In this document: one piece after another, positions 52,480-60,765 of the stretch | Position numbering within the stretch: position 1 is the first letter of the stretch | How the letters are laid out: each line of letters starts with the position of its first letter | Assembly: GCF_020071995.1 (NCBI RefSeq) | Contig: NZ_JABWTK010000002.1 | Span: 372,001-436,000 of the forward strand | Origin: Planococcus chinensis | GTDB lineage: Bacteria; Bacillota; Bacilli; Bacillales_A; Planococcaceae | Direction: 5' to 3' | Length of the DNA: 64,000 nucleotides | The notes under the pieces: model-generated | Databases searched by the model: none | What the model was told of the DNA's origin: nothing | Seen by the model: only the letters and a program-made list of their open reading frames with translations | Translations under genes and position numbers: made by a program

Positions 52480-53487
52480 TTAAACCTTATTATACTCTTT
52501 AAGCACTTTCGTCCGGTAAGCCGGAAAGAAATCCGTCTTTCCCCCAACTTCCATTTCTTCGCATAGTATTTGATAAATTTCCTCATTCCAGATTTTACGT
52601 CCTATCTGAAACTTGAAATCCGTATTCTTGCCAAATTGTTTTTTGAATACGTATAGGCTGTCATCCAGGCTATTGGTTCTCCCTCCGCCTTCATGAATCA
52701 GCCAAATACCGTTTTCTTTGCCCCAAACTGTTAATGCATATTGGAGAATATAAGCCGGGGACAGATGGTGGAAGTTTTCCAAAGTGCCGGACAAGTGGGT
52801 GTGGATCAAATTGCCATAAACAAAATTCAATCCCATACCGATCACGCGCCCTTCATACATCACTTCCACTAATAGTATATGCTTGCGGAAATACTGGATA
52901 AGCCTGGTAAAATAGTCGTCATCAAAGTAATAATACGAGTCGGCATGATTGCGCCTCATCGTTGAATAATAAATTTCTTTAAAATCTTTAACATTGTCCG
53001 GATTTACCGTCACCCGGAACTCAACGCCTGCTCTTTGCGCCTGCCGGATATTCTTCCTTGCAGTCTTTGAAAATTCGGAAGCTGCCGGATCGTCATAGCC
53101 CTTGAGATTGGTTCCTACCGTATTGCGGATATGGACAACGTCATAGCACTCTTTAAAATGTTCGGCATTGGCCATGACGGGATGAAAACGGATAAACTCG
53201 CTGACTACATTGTTGTCAGTGCAATATTGTTGAAAACTAGCCTTAAAAAGTTCAGCAAGTTCCATTTCACACCCTTGCTGGCAATTTAAAATAAGCGGCC
53301 CCCCATATCCATAGGGGGTTACCAGGTCGTAATACAACTTTCCATCTATTAGTTTTGAAATCGGACGTTTTATAAACATATGCCTGACTGTTCCTAGCTC
53401 ATGGCGAAATTCAAATACTTCATGTACGCCAATTTCGATTTCTTCGTATAAACGCCCGTAATTTTCTTCAAAATAAATATCTTCCAT
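52480..53487 (-). CDS. FemAB/GNAT-like acyltransferase, copy 2
   Basis: A 335-residue paralogue of the gene at 51153, matching over the whole length (TPYGYGGPL, SEFIRFHPV, FSKTARKNIRQAQRAGVEF, HLSGTLENFHHLSPAY, HEGGGRTNSLDDSLYVFKKQ). It starts at ATG 53487, where the paralogue starts too; the frame continues upstream to 53556 without a ribosome site. The two genes are in tandem with separate terminators, so they can be expressed independently. Donor (aminoacyl-tRNA or acyl-CoA) and acceptor are unknown. Confidence 0.82.
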   Translation of the reverse strand: MEDIYFEENYGRLYEEIEIGVHEVFEFRHELGTVRHMFIKRPISKLIDGKLYYDLVTPYGYGGPLILNCQQGCEMELAELFKASFQQYCTDNNVVSEFIRFHPVMANAEHFKECYDVVHIRNTVGTNLKGYDDPAASEFSKTARKNIRQAQRAGVEFRVTVNPDNVKDFKEIYYSTMRRNHADSYYYFDDDYFTRLIQYFRKHILLVEVMYEGRVIGMGLNFVYGNLIHTHLSGTLENFHHLSPAYILQYALTVWGKENGIWLIHEGGGRTNSLDDSLYVFKKQFGKNTDFKFQIGRKIWNEEIYQILCEEMEVGGKTDFFPAYRTKVLKEYNKV

Positions 53488-53959
53488 TTTCCTGACCCTC
53501 TTCCATAAGCATATGATTTTAACTTCTACACTGAGAGTTGCCGCTTCCCCACTCAATTATTATCTGATATACGGAGCATTGCCGCAGGCGTTCGAACTGA
53601 TTATTTCCATTTGGCTATCTGCCGGCTGTGTATCACTCCATCGGCAAAATAGCACTAAATCACTAGACAAGAATGATAGAGAATTTTAAATTATCAAAAT
53701 TATTAGTTTTAATTAGTATTATATACCCTCTTTATATAAAGTGCTAGAAAATTATTTCGCTTCTGAAACTATTTTTTATTTATTATCGTACCTATTAAAT
53801 ATTTGTATTCTCTAATAAAAACATATAATAATTAAGGATATATGCAAAAATAAAAGCGATGTAATTCCTTCTTTTAATAGGTAATATAACCCATTCTAAA
53901 ATCCCTAACTTCTGGTTATACTATTGAATATATTACAATTTTTACCTAGGAGGAAGAGG
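53488..53959. other. intergenic region before the surface-protein/sortase operon
   Basis: About 470 bases, very AT-rich over 53680-53900. A TATACT at 53916-53921 with TTCTAA 17 bases upstream may be a weak promoter of the surface-protein gene. No gene, repeat or EPS promoter module was found. Confidence 0.5.
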
Positions 53960-55156
53960 ATGAAACGTTTTTCGTTACTTGTATTAGCAGCAATGCTCGC
54001 ATTTTCAGTTTTCCCCAGTTTTGCATTCGCCATTGAGTCAGACTCAAAAGAATTGGATGCATTTTTAAAAGAAATCAATTGGGAAAAGCAAACTTATTTG
54101 GATTACTTGGAAAGCAAAGATTATTCATGGGAAGATTTTGATTCAGTAGATGAATTGGGAACTCCCTTATCAGAAGCTGCTATTCCTCCAGTGCTTGAAA
54201 AATACAACCTGACTCGTGCAGAGTTGAACGCTTTACTGGAAGAGAATGGGGATGTCGAAAAAGGGCAGGATGTTTTGGATTCTGAATGGCTCTTATTTGC
54301 AGAAGAACTTGATGAATATGTCGGTTTTTACTTGTCTGAGAACACAGAAACTCCCCTGACAGATGAAGCACTGCAACAGCTGATTGAAGATTATGGTTTC
54401 GAAACGAAAGAAAATCTTGAATCATTTTTAAATGAGTATGACGATTCTATCGCAAACTACGATACTGTAGAAGCGCTGGAAGAAGCCATCGATAATTACA
54501 TCTTCAGTACGGAATATGGCTTTGAACTTGCTGGTTTGTTCGAGGAACTCGGCTTGACAGAAGAGGAACTGGAACGCCTTGAAGCGCATTTGAATACCCT
54601 TCCGATCGAAACACCAGATTTCCAAGACCGTGCAATGGCGCTTGCGGACCGCATGATGCTGATTGGAGATTTTGATTCAGCTGACGATTTATCAGCTGAA
54701 CAAATTGCAGAAATTCTTGATATTTTTAGTGATTTGCTTGATTTGTTCGAGTTGAAGACACAATACTTCCTTGTAAAAGACTCCGATAAAAAAGAAATCA
54801 ATCTAAGTACGTTAATCTCGCTTGAAACCGTCAACGGATACGATCTGTTGGTTGAAATTTACAATAACCAGGGAACTTTCCTTGCCGATATCCTTTTGAC
54901 GGCAGAGATGTTCGGATCTGATATCATCAAAGAAACTGGCGAAGACATTAAAGAAGCGGAAGAAACTGTAGTGGTCGCTCCTGCACCTATCGCTAAATCA
55001 CCGACGAGCGCAAAAGCGGCACCTGTTAAACAGACCGTAAAAGGCGGCAAGCTTCCAGATACAGCTTCACCGTATGTGACAAACACCTTGGCTGGATTGG
55101 CACTTGTACTGCTGGGAGTAGTATTATACCGCCGCTTCAAAGCGCAAGGAATTTAA
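53960..55156 (+). CDS. processed acidic surface protein with LPDTA sorting signal
   Basis: A 398-residue secreted protein. Signal peptide 1-25 (RFSLLVLAAMLAFSVFPSFAFA); a long acidic region rich in Asp/Glu/Leu with repeated 'ELxxLLEE' type helices (25-330); a Pro/Ala/Lys linker; then sorting signal LPDTA near residue 363, a hydrophobic helix (NTLAGLALVLLGVVLY) and a basic tail. It fits the 'processed acidic surface protein' family, whose members pair with class D sortases using LPxTA. AGGAGG stands 6 bases before ATG 53960. The sortase gene follows 3 bases after its stop. It is probably anchored to the wall or the spore/cell surface; function unknown. Confidence 0.88.
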   Translation: MKRFSLLVLAAMLAFSVFPSFAFAIESDSKELDAFLKEINWEKQTYLDYLESKDYSWEDFDSVDELGTPLSEAAIPPVLEKYNLTRAELNALLEENGDVEKGQDVLDSEWLLFAEELDEYVGFYLSENTETPLTDEALQQLIEDYGFETKENLESFLNEYDDSIANYDTVEALEEAIDNYIFSTEYGFELAGLFEELGLTEEELERLEAHLNTLPIETPDFQDRAMALADRMMLIGDFDSADDLSAEQIAEILDIFSDLLDLFELKTQYFLVKDSDKKEINLSTLISLETVNGYDLLVEIYNNQGTFLADILLTAEMFGSDIIKETGEDIKEAEETVVVAPAPIAKSPTSAKAAPVKQTVKGGKLPDTASPYVTNTLAGLALVLLGVVLYRRFKAQGI

Positions 55157-55159
55157 TCG

Positions 55160-55822
55160 ATGACTAGAGAACAAGTTAAAAAAAGAAGAACCAAACCCGT
55201 GAAACGGTTGGTTCTTCTTTCCCTGTCTGTTGCTCTTATTGTCTTTGGCGCATGGTTCAGCACGACGAACGCATCCACTTTTTTAAAAGGCTATCTGCTT
55301 TTCAAAACCGGACAAGCCGGAAATGACAGCCATATTATAGAACCCGCAGCAGCCCCTGAACCGAAAGAAGAAACTCCCGAGAAAGCGCCTTTGCCTGAAG
55401 TGCTATATCCGGCAGCCCCTGAAAAAGGGGAAAATATCGGTGATTTGTATATTCCGAAGCTTGATGCCACACTCCCTATTTTCCATGGCACCGATGAAGA
55501 AGAATTGGAAAAAGGCGTTGGCCATTTTGCGGAAAGCGTACTTCCTGGCGAATCCGACAACTCGGTGTTATCCGGCCACCGGGATACCGTTTTCCGCAGG
55601 CTCGGAGAAGTCGGCAAAGGCGATTTGCTCGTCGTAGAAACCTCTGCCGGAAAGTTTACTTATAAAGTAAGGCAAGTCCGCATTGTCGACCGCGAAGACC
55701 GGACGGTAATCGTGCCAAAGCCAAAAGCGACACTGACTGTATCCACCTGTTATCCGTTTGACTTTGTCGGCTACGCACCTGATCGTTATATCCTAGTGGC
55801 AGATTTAATAGAAAGCGAATAA
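55160..55822 (+). CDS. class D sortase
   Basis: A 220-residue transpeptidase with an N-terminal membrane anchor (18-38), a Pro/Glu linker and the sortase beta-barrel (about 90-218). Catalytic residues are His in LSGHRDTVF, Cys in VSTCYPF near residue 195 and Arg in YAPDRYI. The TLTVSTCYPFDFVG context is the class D form. It is co-transcribed with its apparent only substrate, the LPDTA protein, three bases upstream. AAGGAA lies 8 bases before the ATG. Confidence 0.93.
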   Translation: MTREQVKKRRTKPVKRLVLLSLSVALIVFGAWFSTTNASTFLKGYLLFKTGQAGNDSHIIEPAAAPEPKEETPEKAPLPEVLYPAAPEKGENIGDLYIPKLDATLPIFHGTDEEELEKGVGHFAESVLPGESDNSVLSGHRDTVFRRLGEVGKGDLLVVETSAGKFTYKVRQVRIVDREDRTVIVPKPKATLTVSTCYPFDFVGYAPDRYILVADLIESE

Positions 55823-55824
55823 AT

Positions 55825-55854
55825 AAACGGTTCCTTCCGGGGAACCGTTTTTTT
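55825..55854 (+). terminator. terminator of the sortase operon
   Basis: Arms AAACGGTTCC and GGAACCGTTT with seven T. Confidence 0.92.
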
Positions 55855-56120
55855 GTTCCAGGCAATAAGAGCGTAAGCCCAAGGTTTAATTCCATAGAAT
55901 TACCCATCCCATGCTTTGACAATTGCACTAATCAAATTTGATACATTAACCTTATCGATGATATTTATCCCCTAAAAAAGGAATATTTCCAGCAACTTTA
56001 TCCCTATTTGAGACATTGCTTAATTGAAACTTGTATGTTAAAATTCAAATAATTCTAACATTTGAGATAACTTGTCTTTGGATAAAAGGATTTCAGCAAT
56101 TTTTTGAGGAGGATGGTGGC

Positions 56121-56855
56121 ATGAAAAAAATTCTGATGCTGTTTGGAATTGTACTTATCTGTTCTGCCGGATACTTAATTTATTTGTTTGGCTTCAAGGA
56201 TTACAATGTCGCAGACGCTGAAGTCGATACTCTTACAAAAGAAGAGTATGTGATTGAACTGGCAGATGGTTCAAAAATCATTCTTGATGCCCATGGCAAT
56301 CTGATTCGCCACCTGCAAGGAAATGATGAAGCAGTTCAAACAGAGAAATTCAGAGAAGGAATGCCTTATTCGGAAACGACAGATCCGGAGGTAGCTTCAG
56401 TTTCCAGTGAAAACGAAAAGCAAACTAAAGGACAACCAAAAAGCAGCAAAGAAAACGCTGTGGCAAAAAAAGCTGGAAATGATAAAAAAAGCAAAGGCGC
56501 CAAGCTTACAGAAAAAGAGGTGCGGCAGAACTACGAACCTGCCATTGCCGATATCGAACGCCAAGCCAATGCCAACTTGAATAATCTAATCGAAATTGCG
56601 AAAAACGAGTATTTTGAAATGGAAGCAAATGACCAAAAAATCAGCTATCCGTACTTTTACAATAAGTACAGCTCCGCTGCTTCCAAATTGGAAAAACGGA
56701 CGGATGATATTTTCTATGGCTTAATGGCTCTGATGAAAAAAGACTTAAAAGCAAATGGTTTGCCGGATACCCTTCCGGAGTCCCTTTCAAAAGAATATGA
56801 AAACCGAAAAGACAAGCTGCGCCGGGATATTCTCAAAGAAACCGCAGGCCTGTAA
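56121..56855 (+). CDS. membrane-anchored protein of unknown function
   Basis: A 244-residue protein that I do not recognise. An N-terminal membrane segment (4-22) is followed by a short beta-like part (EEYVIELADGSKIILDAHGNLI), a Lys/Ser/Glu-rich disordered linker (about 75-130) and a helical C-terminal domain (135-240; NYEPAIADIERQANANLNNL, YFYNKYSSAASKLEKRTDD). The linker suggests a lever between membrane and a coiled domain outside the cell. GAGGAGG lies 8 bases before ATG 56121; the longer frame from 56031 has no ribosome site. It is monocistronic with its own terminator, just after the sortase operon. Confidence 0.72.
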   Translation: MKKILMLFGIVLICSAGYLIYLFGFKDYNVADAEVDTLTKEEYVIELADGSKIILDAHGNLIRHLQGNDEAVQTEKFREGMPYSETTDPEVASVSSENEKQTKGQPKSSKENAVAKKAGNDKKSKGAKLTEKEVRQNYEPAIADIERQANANLNNLIEIAKNEYFEMEANDQKISYPYFYNKYSSAASKLEKRTDDIFYGLMALMKKDLKANGLPDTLPESLSKEYENRKDKLRRDILKETAGL

Positions 56856-56903
56856 GCAAAAGTAAACGCCATTGAAATTAAATCTCATACGTTCTTTTTA
56901 TAG

Positions 56904-56941
56904 ACCGCCCGCAATAAGTGCCACTATTGCACAGGCGGTTT
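56904..56941 (+). terminator. likely terminator after the unknown membrane protein
   Basis: Imperfect stem ACCGCCCGCAATA / TATTGCACAGGCGGT with a 3-base bulge and TTTA tail. Confidence 0.55.
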
Positions 56942-57097
56942 ATTTAAATACTTTTAATACCCGTTTAATTATTTTAGTATTCTGTTTTGTAAGGGTATTC
57001 AATTAACTATGTTTTTCAAATTTTTAAGATAGTATCGATAAAATGCAATATATTAGTTAGAATAGGAAATGACTAATTATCTGGGAGATGGTATTAG

Positions 57098-57820
57098 ATG
57101 CTGGTCACAAAAGTGGGCACTGTTTATCAATTGTCTTTTATGCCGCGTGCTTTTCCCGTTAACTGTTATTTAGTTGAAGAAGACGATACATTGACTCTTA
57201 TTGATGCCGCTCTGCCATTCAGCACAAAAGCGATTCTCCAGGCCGCCCGCTCAATCGGAAAACCGATAACGGAGATTGTCCTTACTCACGCACATATGGA
57301 CCATGTGGGGGCTCTCGACGCCGTTAAACAAACTTATCCGAAAGCAGTGGTCAGCATTTCCGCCAGAGATGCCCGGCTTCTTGCCGGAGACCGAAGAAGC
57401 TTGGTCGATGAACCTCAATCTCCAGTAAAAGGCGGGCTTACCAAAAGCATCAAAACAAAACCCGATCGCTTTTTAAAAGAAGGTGACCGGCTTGGTTCTT
57501 TGCAAGTTGTTTTTTCTCCCGGCCATACGCCAGGCTCCATTTCGCTGTTGGACGTCCGCAATAGAAGTCTGATAGCCGGGGACGCTTTATATACAAGAGG
57601 CGGAGCTGCAGTATGCGGGACAGTGAAACTGGCATTCCCCTTCCCTGCCCTTGCTACCTGGCATAAAGTAATTGCACTTGAAAGCGCAGAAAAACTGCGG
57701 AATTTGCGCCCTTCGCTGCTCGCAGTAGGCCATGGAAAAATGATTCAAAACCCGGATCAAGCTTTCCATAAAGCCATAATGGAAAGTAGAAATTCTTTGA
57801 AGATACAAAACAGAAACTGA
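57098..57820 (+). CDS. MBL-fold metallo-hydrolase
   Basis: A 240-residue metallo-beta-lactamase-fold hydrolase with the full metal set: LTHAHMDHVGA (HxHxDH, near residue 66), SPGHTPGSISL, AGDALYTRGG and VGHGK. No signal peptide. Substrates in this YflN-like branch are unknown and may be lactones, thioesters or glyoxalase-type adducts. The ribosome site GGGAGATGG is modest. It lies 23 bases before the GIY-YIG gene and may be co-transcribed with it. Confidence 0.9.
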   Translation: MLVTKVGTVYQLSFMPRAFPVNCYLVEEDDTLTLIDAALPFSTKAILQAARSIGKPITEIVLTHAHMDHVGALDAVKQTYPKAVVSISARDARLLAGDRRSLVDEPQSPVKGGLTKSIKTKPDRFLKEGDRLGSLQVVFSPGHTPGSISLLDVRNRSLIAGDALYTRGGAAVCGTVKLAFPFPALATWHKVIALESAEKLRNLRPSLLAVGHGKMIQNPDQAFHKAIMESRNSLKIQNRN

Positions 57821-57843
57821 GGATAACGTGAGGAGGAAATGAT

Positions 57844-58254
57844 ATGAAAGAGAAGATTCATGAGCTATTGAAAAAAGAAAACTACGACTTTGATGCAGAG
57901 AAATGGAAATCGATCGAAAATGTTCCATTTTTCTTTAATGCTGATACCACCCAGCAGCTCAACAAAATCAAAAAAAATATGGGTGTAGCCAAAGGCATAT
58001 ACATCTTCAGTGATTCAAACGAAAGAATTCTTTACATTGGCAAAGGGGCTCCGATCTATAATCGCATCCGCCGCCACTTTGCCAAGCTCAAACAATCCAG
58101 TTCTTCCCATCATTCACTTTGTGCCTCACAGGAAATCCCGTCGTCCATAACCATCCATTGGGTGGAAATCGAACAGCCCGATACCCGTGAAATCGTGGAA
58201 CACATGCTGGCTTATACGCTAAAGCCTGCCTACAAGAAGTGGTACATGGCTTAA
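57844..58254 (+). CDS. GIY-YIG domain protein
   Basis: A 136-residue protein with a GIY-YIG nuclease-like core: GIYIFSD near residue 50, LYIGKGAPIYNRIRRHF near residue 62 (Tyr, Arg conserved) and a Glu-containing helix REIVEHMLAYTLKP near residue 118. The fold is seen in small homing-type or repair nucleases and in tRNA-modifying or unknown single-domain proteins. GAGGAGG lies 7 bases before the ATG. It is likely co-transcribed with the MBL hydrolase gene. No specific role can be given. Confidence 0.82.
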   Translation: MKEKIHELLKKENYDFDAEKWKSIENVPFFFNADTTQQLNKIKKNMGVAKGIYIFSDSNERILYIGKGAPIYNRIRRHFAKLKQSSSSHHSLCASQEIPSSITIHWVEIEQPDTREIVEHMLAYTLKPAYKKWYMA

Positions 58255-58263
58255 AATAGTTGA

Positions 58264-58305
58264 ATAGAAAGCCGCAGCTGAAAGTTTTCAGCTGCGGCTT
58301 TCTAT
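58264..58305. terminator. bidirectional terminator, GIY-YIG / threonine aldolase
   Basis: Arms AGAAAGCCGCAGCTGAAA and complement, almost no loop, T-rich on the plus strand. Confidence 0.88.
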
Positions 58306-58307
58306 TT

Positions 58308-59402
58308 TTAATGTGGATGCTGTAATTTTTGATTGAACAATTGAAAAAGCTCTTTGAGAGCATCCTTTGGAATAGCTGCAAGCGCATCGCCCACGCTGAT
58401 TTCAAAAGAGCACCGGTCCCCTGCTGCCTGCACCAAATAGCCGGTCATTCCGATGCCGGTTTCCTGCTGTACTTCAGAAACAATCCGAACTGCTGACTCC
58501 ATTGGCTGTTCTATATGTACATGGAACATATTCGTGGCGGGCTTAAGCGGCATAGTCGAAACTGTATGGCAGGAATTGAATAGCTCGGCAAGCTCCTTGG
58601 CCTCTTCATAATACTGCCCCATCTTCTCAGCCCGCATATCAAAATAATAGTCAGCCGATAAAATATAAGGATACAAGGAAATCAAGTCTCCCCCGTACCG
58701 CCTTTTCCAGATTTTTGACTGCTGCATGAATTCCTCATCCCCAGCAAGAATCGCTCCTGCTATGCCGCCAATTCCTTTGTAAAAAGACACGTATACACTG
58801 TCAAAAAGTTCAGCAACCTGCGCTGCGGTCTTCCGGTAATAAGGCAAGGTTTCCAGCAGCCTGGCGCCATCCAGATGGAGCTTAATCCCGTTATTCCGGC
58901 ACCAGCCGGAAATCTGTTCCAATTCTTCAAAGTCAGGCAATTGTCCGCCGATTTCCCGTTGAGGAAGCTCCAGCAAAATGCAGGCAACTTCCTCACCAAG
59001 ATTCTTGATGTCGTCCAATTTTATCAACCGGTTCTTATCCGCCAGCAGCACCGTTTCAATCCCGTGCAATTCTTTCAAACCATCCTGTTCATGGATTTCT
59101 AAATGGCTCAGCGGATGGTACGCCACTATTTTCAGCCCTTTGGCATCGCACCAGATGCGGAGGGCTGCCTGTTGTGCCATCGTGCCGCTCGGGAAAAAGA
59201 CCGCTGTTTCTTTCCCGAGATAATCCGCCATTTTCTGCTGGAAGTCTTCGATAAGTTTCCCCGCTCCGTACTGGTCGCTTGGCAGACGATCATCAACGTT
59301 AACGATAGCTTCCTTTAAGACACCTACTGTCCGTTTGCCATGCCCTCCCAATTGATAACGGGTGTTTCCGTACGTTTCCTTTAAAAAAACTTTTGCGTCC
59401 AT
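58308..59402 (-). CDS. threonine aldolase family PLP enzyme
   Basis: A 364-residue beta-eliminating lyase-type enzyme of the low-specificity threonine aldolase (LtaE/GLY1) family, which splits threonine or allo-threonine to glycine and acetaldehyde. PLP-binding Lys in VSFYKGIGG near residue 208, HLDGARL near residue 178 (Asp to the pyridine N), and FFPSGTMAQQ near residue 90. GGGAGG lies 7 to 8 bases before the ATG. It is monocistronic. Some family members act on other beta-hydroxy amino acids. Confidence 0.9.
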   Translation of the reverse strand: MDAKVFLKETYGNTRYQLGGHGKRTVGVLKEAIVNVDDRLPSDQYGAGKLIEDFQQKMADYLGKETAVFFPSGTMAQQAALRIWCDAKGLKIVAYHPLSHLEIHEQDGLKELHGIETVLLADKNRLIKLDDIKNLGEEVACILLELPQREIGGQLPDFEELEQISGWCRNNGIKLHLDGARLLETLPYYRKTAAQVAELFDSVYVSFYKGIGGIAGAILAGDEEFMQQSKIWKRRYGGDLISLYPYILSADYYFDMRAEKMGQYYEEAKELAELFNSCHTVSTMPLKPATNMFHVHIEQPMESAVRIVSEVQQETGIGMTGYLVQAAGDRCSFEISVGDALAAIPKDALKELFQLFNQKLQHPH

Positions 59403-59485
59403 TATTCTGCCTCCCAGTCTGTCTGGATACTTAATTAAATTCTACTTCGAGGCAGTATTCCCTCTATATTGAAAACACTGCATAA

Positions 59486-59518
59486 CAAAAGCTCCTAAAC
59501 CCGAATAGGTTTAGGAGC
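59486..59518 (-). terminator. terminator of HprK-like gene 2
   Basis: Arms GCTCCTAAACC and GGTTTAGGAGC, loop about 6 bases, TTTTGTT after it on the minus strand. Confidence 0.88.
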
Positions 59519-59525
59519 TCACACA

Positions 59526-60569
59526 TTAATGCAGCGAGACAATTTTAACTGCGGCTGCTTTTCTCTCTTTCATTTCATTCAACAACGACTCCGCATAATG
59601 AGTCGGATTGCGCTTTCTAAGCGTAAAGGCCTTTTCACTGTTTCGGACCAGCGAAGTCATAATGTCTTTCTCAATGGCCGTTCCTTCATCAATCATCAGC
59701 CCCGGATTGAAAAACTCATAAGCGATCAATAGGGGAGCGCGCAGAAAGTTGAATTCGTAACGGTTTAAATTCATCAGCTTGTTGACCGCTGCCTTACTGG
59801 ATTCAGAAATGACTTCATCTTGCCCTTTCTCTAAAATAGCAACATGGGTCACCACTTCCGCATCCAGTAGAACGTGCGCTTTTGCTCCCTTTCCTTCCGG
59901 TGGGACAGCTTTTCTTTTCGAAGCGGGATTCGATGCTTGTTTGTTTTTGGCATAATGGTCAAATGAATTGGTCCATGGTACCGAGAAAATATGCTTTCCG
60001 TCGGTAATGGCCAAATCCTCAGCAATAAAACTGGCTCCGAAATCGCCGCAAGCCGTCATCGTGCTCAAGGTCTTCCCGGTATCCGGCGGCGCAAAAATGG
60101 CAATAGTGGCATCCTCTGCTTTAAAAGCCGAACAGTGAATTGGCGCATAGCCCTTTCTCAGCAGCAGCAAAGCAGCCAAATCCGTGGCGATATAATGGAT
60201 AGAATGCAAATTCATAATTCGATGCGTAATCAGTTTGTAATAGGCCCGGTTTACGGTGATTTTTGGCTCTTCAGACAATAAGCCTTCCGCCTTCACCCGC
60301 AGCTTCTGTTTTAGGAACTTTAAAGGGAGGCGGCGTGTATAGTAAAGCGCATCCGCTCCCGGGGACCCGTTAAAGTAATGGTATCTCCCCATATCCTTCA
60401 ATAATTCGTCATCGTTGAAGTCTTCAAGTACAATATGCATTTTCACTGCACATTTTTCGTATTCTTCTGCTGTCCCTTCCGGCATTTCCGACCCAAAAGA
60501 CCAACTGAAATTCTTGATATTCGTTTTTACTGCCAGAATATTTTTAGCGGCAATGTAGTAGTACGTCAA
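59526..60569 (-). CDS. HprK-like P-loop ATPase, paralogue 2
   Basis: A 347-residue paralogue of the gene at 43732. Shared blocks: TYYYIAAK at the start, PKITVNR.YYKLITHRIMNLHSI (in two parts), GYAPIHCSAFK, FIAEDLAITDG, VVTHVAILEKG and LLIAYEFFNP. In the P-loop FAPPDTGKTLSTM the central Gly of copy 1 is Asp. It starts at TTG 60569, 5 bases after GGGGAGAGG; the same tripeptide start Thr-Tyr-Tyr is used in copy 1. It is monocistronic, driven by promoter site C, and stands apart from glycosyltransferase genes, though teichoic acid genes are just upstream. Function unknown. Confidence 0.7.
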   Translation of the reverse strand: MTYYYIAAKNILAVKTNIKNFSWSFGSEMPEGTAEEYEKCAVKMHIVLEDFNDDELLKDMGRYHYFNGSPGADALYYTRRLPLKFLKQKLRVKAEGLLSEEPKITVNRAYYKLITHRIMNLHSIHYIATDLAALLLLRKGYAPIHCSAFKAEDATIAIFAPPDTGKTLSTMTACGDFGASFIAEDLAITDGKHIFSVPWTNSFDHYAKNKQASNPASKRKAVPPEGKGAKAHVLLDAEVVTHVAILEKGQDEVISESSKAAVNKLMNLNRYEFNFLRAPLLIAYEFFNPGLMIDEGTAIEKDIMTSLVRNSEKAFTLRKRNPTHYAESLLNEMKERKAAAVKIVSLH

Positions 60570-60631
60570 TCCAGCCTCTCCCCTTTCCTCAACTGCCTGT
60601 ATCTTATTCCATTTTCTTATGCCTGGCATTT

Positions 60632-60664
60632 ATACTAATTTGCCCAGGTTAAACCCAGGTTAAA
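60632..60664 (-). promoter_or_regulatory. EPS regulon promoter, site C
   Basis: Minus strand: TTTAACCT, GGG, TTTAACCT, 8 bases, TAGTAT (60637-60632). Transcription should begin near 60625, about 56 bases before the TTG of HprK-like gene 2. It links that gene to the two EPS operons by shared control. Confidence 0.78.
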
Positions 60665-60718
60665 TAGAACTAACTTTGTTTTAGAGGAGCAGCGCCTTGT
60701 ATGGACATATTTCAAAAT

Positions 60719-60760
60719 AAAAAGGCTATTGAAAATCAGCTGATTTTCAATGGCCTTAAA
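60719..60760 (-). terminator. terminator of the TagF-like gene
   Basis: Eighteen-base arms (AAGGCTATTGAAAATCAG and near-complement) with no loop bases beyond CAGCTG, and A/T-runs outside. It lies right after the minus-strand stop at 60766. Confidence 0.82.
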
Positions 60761-60765
60761 AGTCT

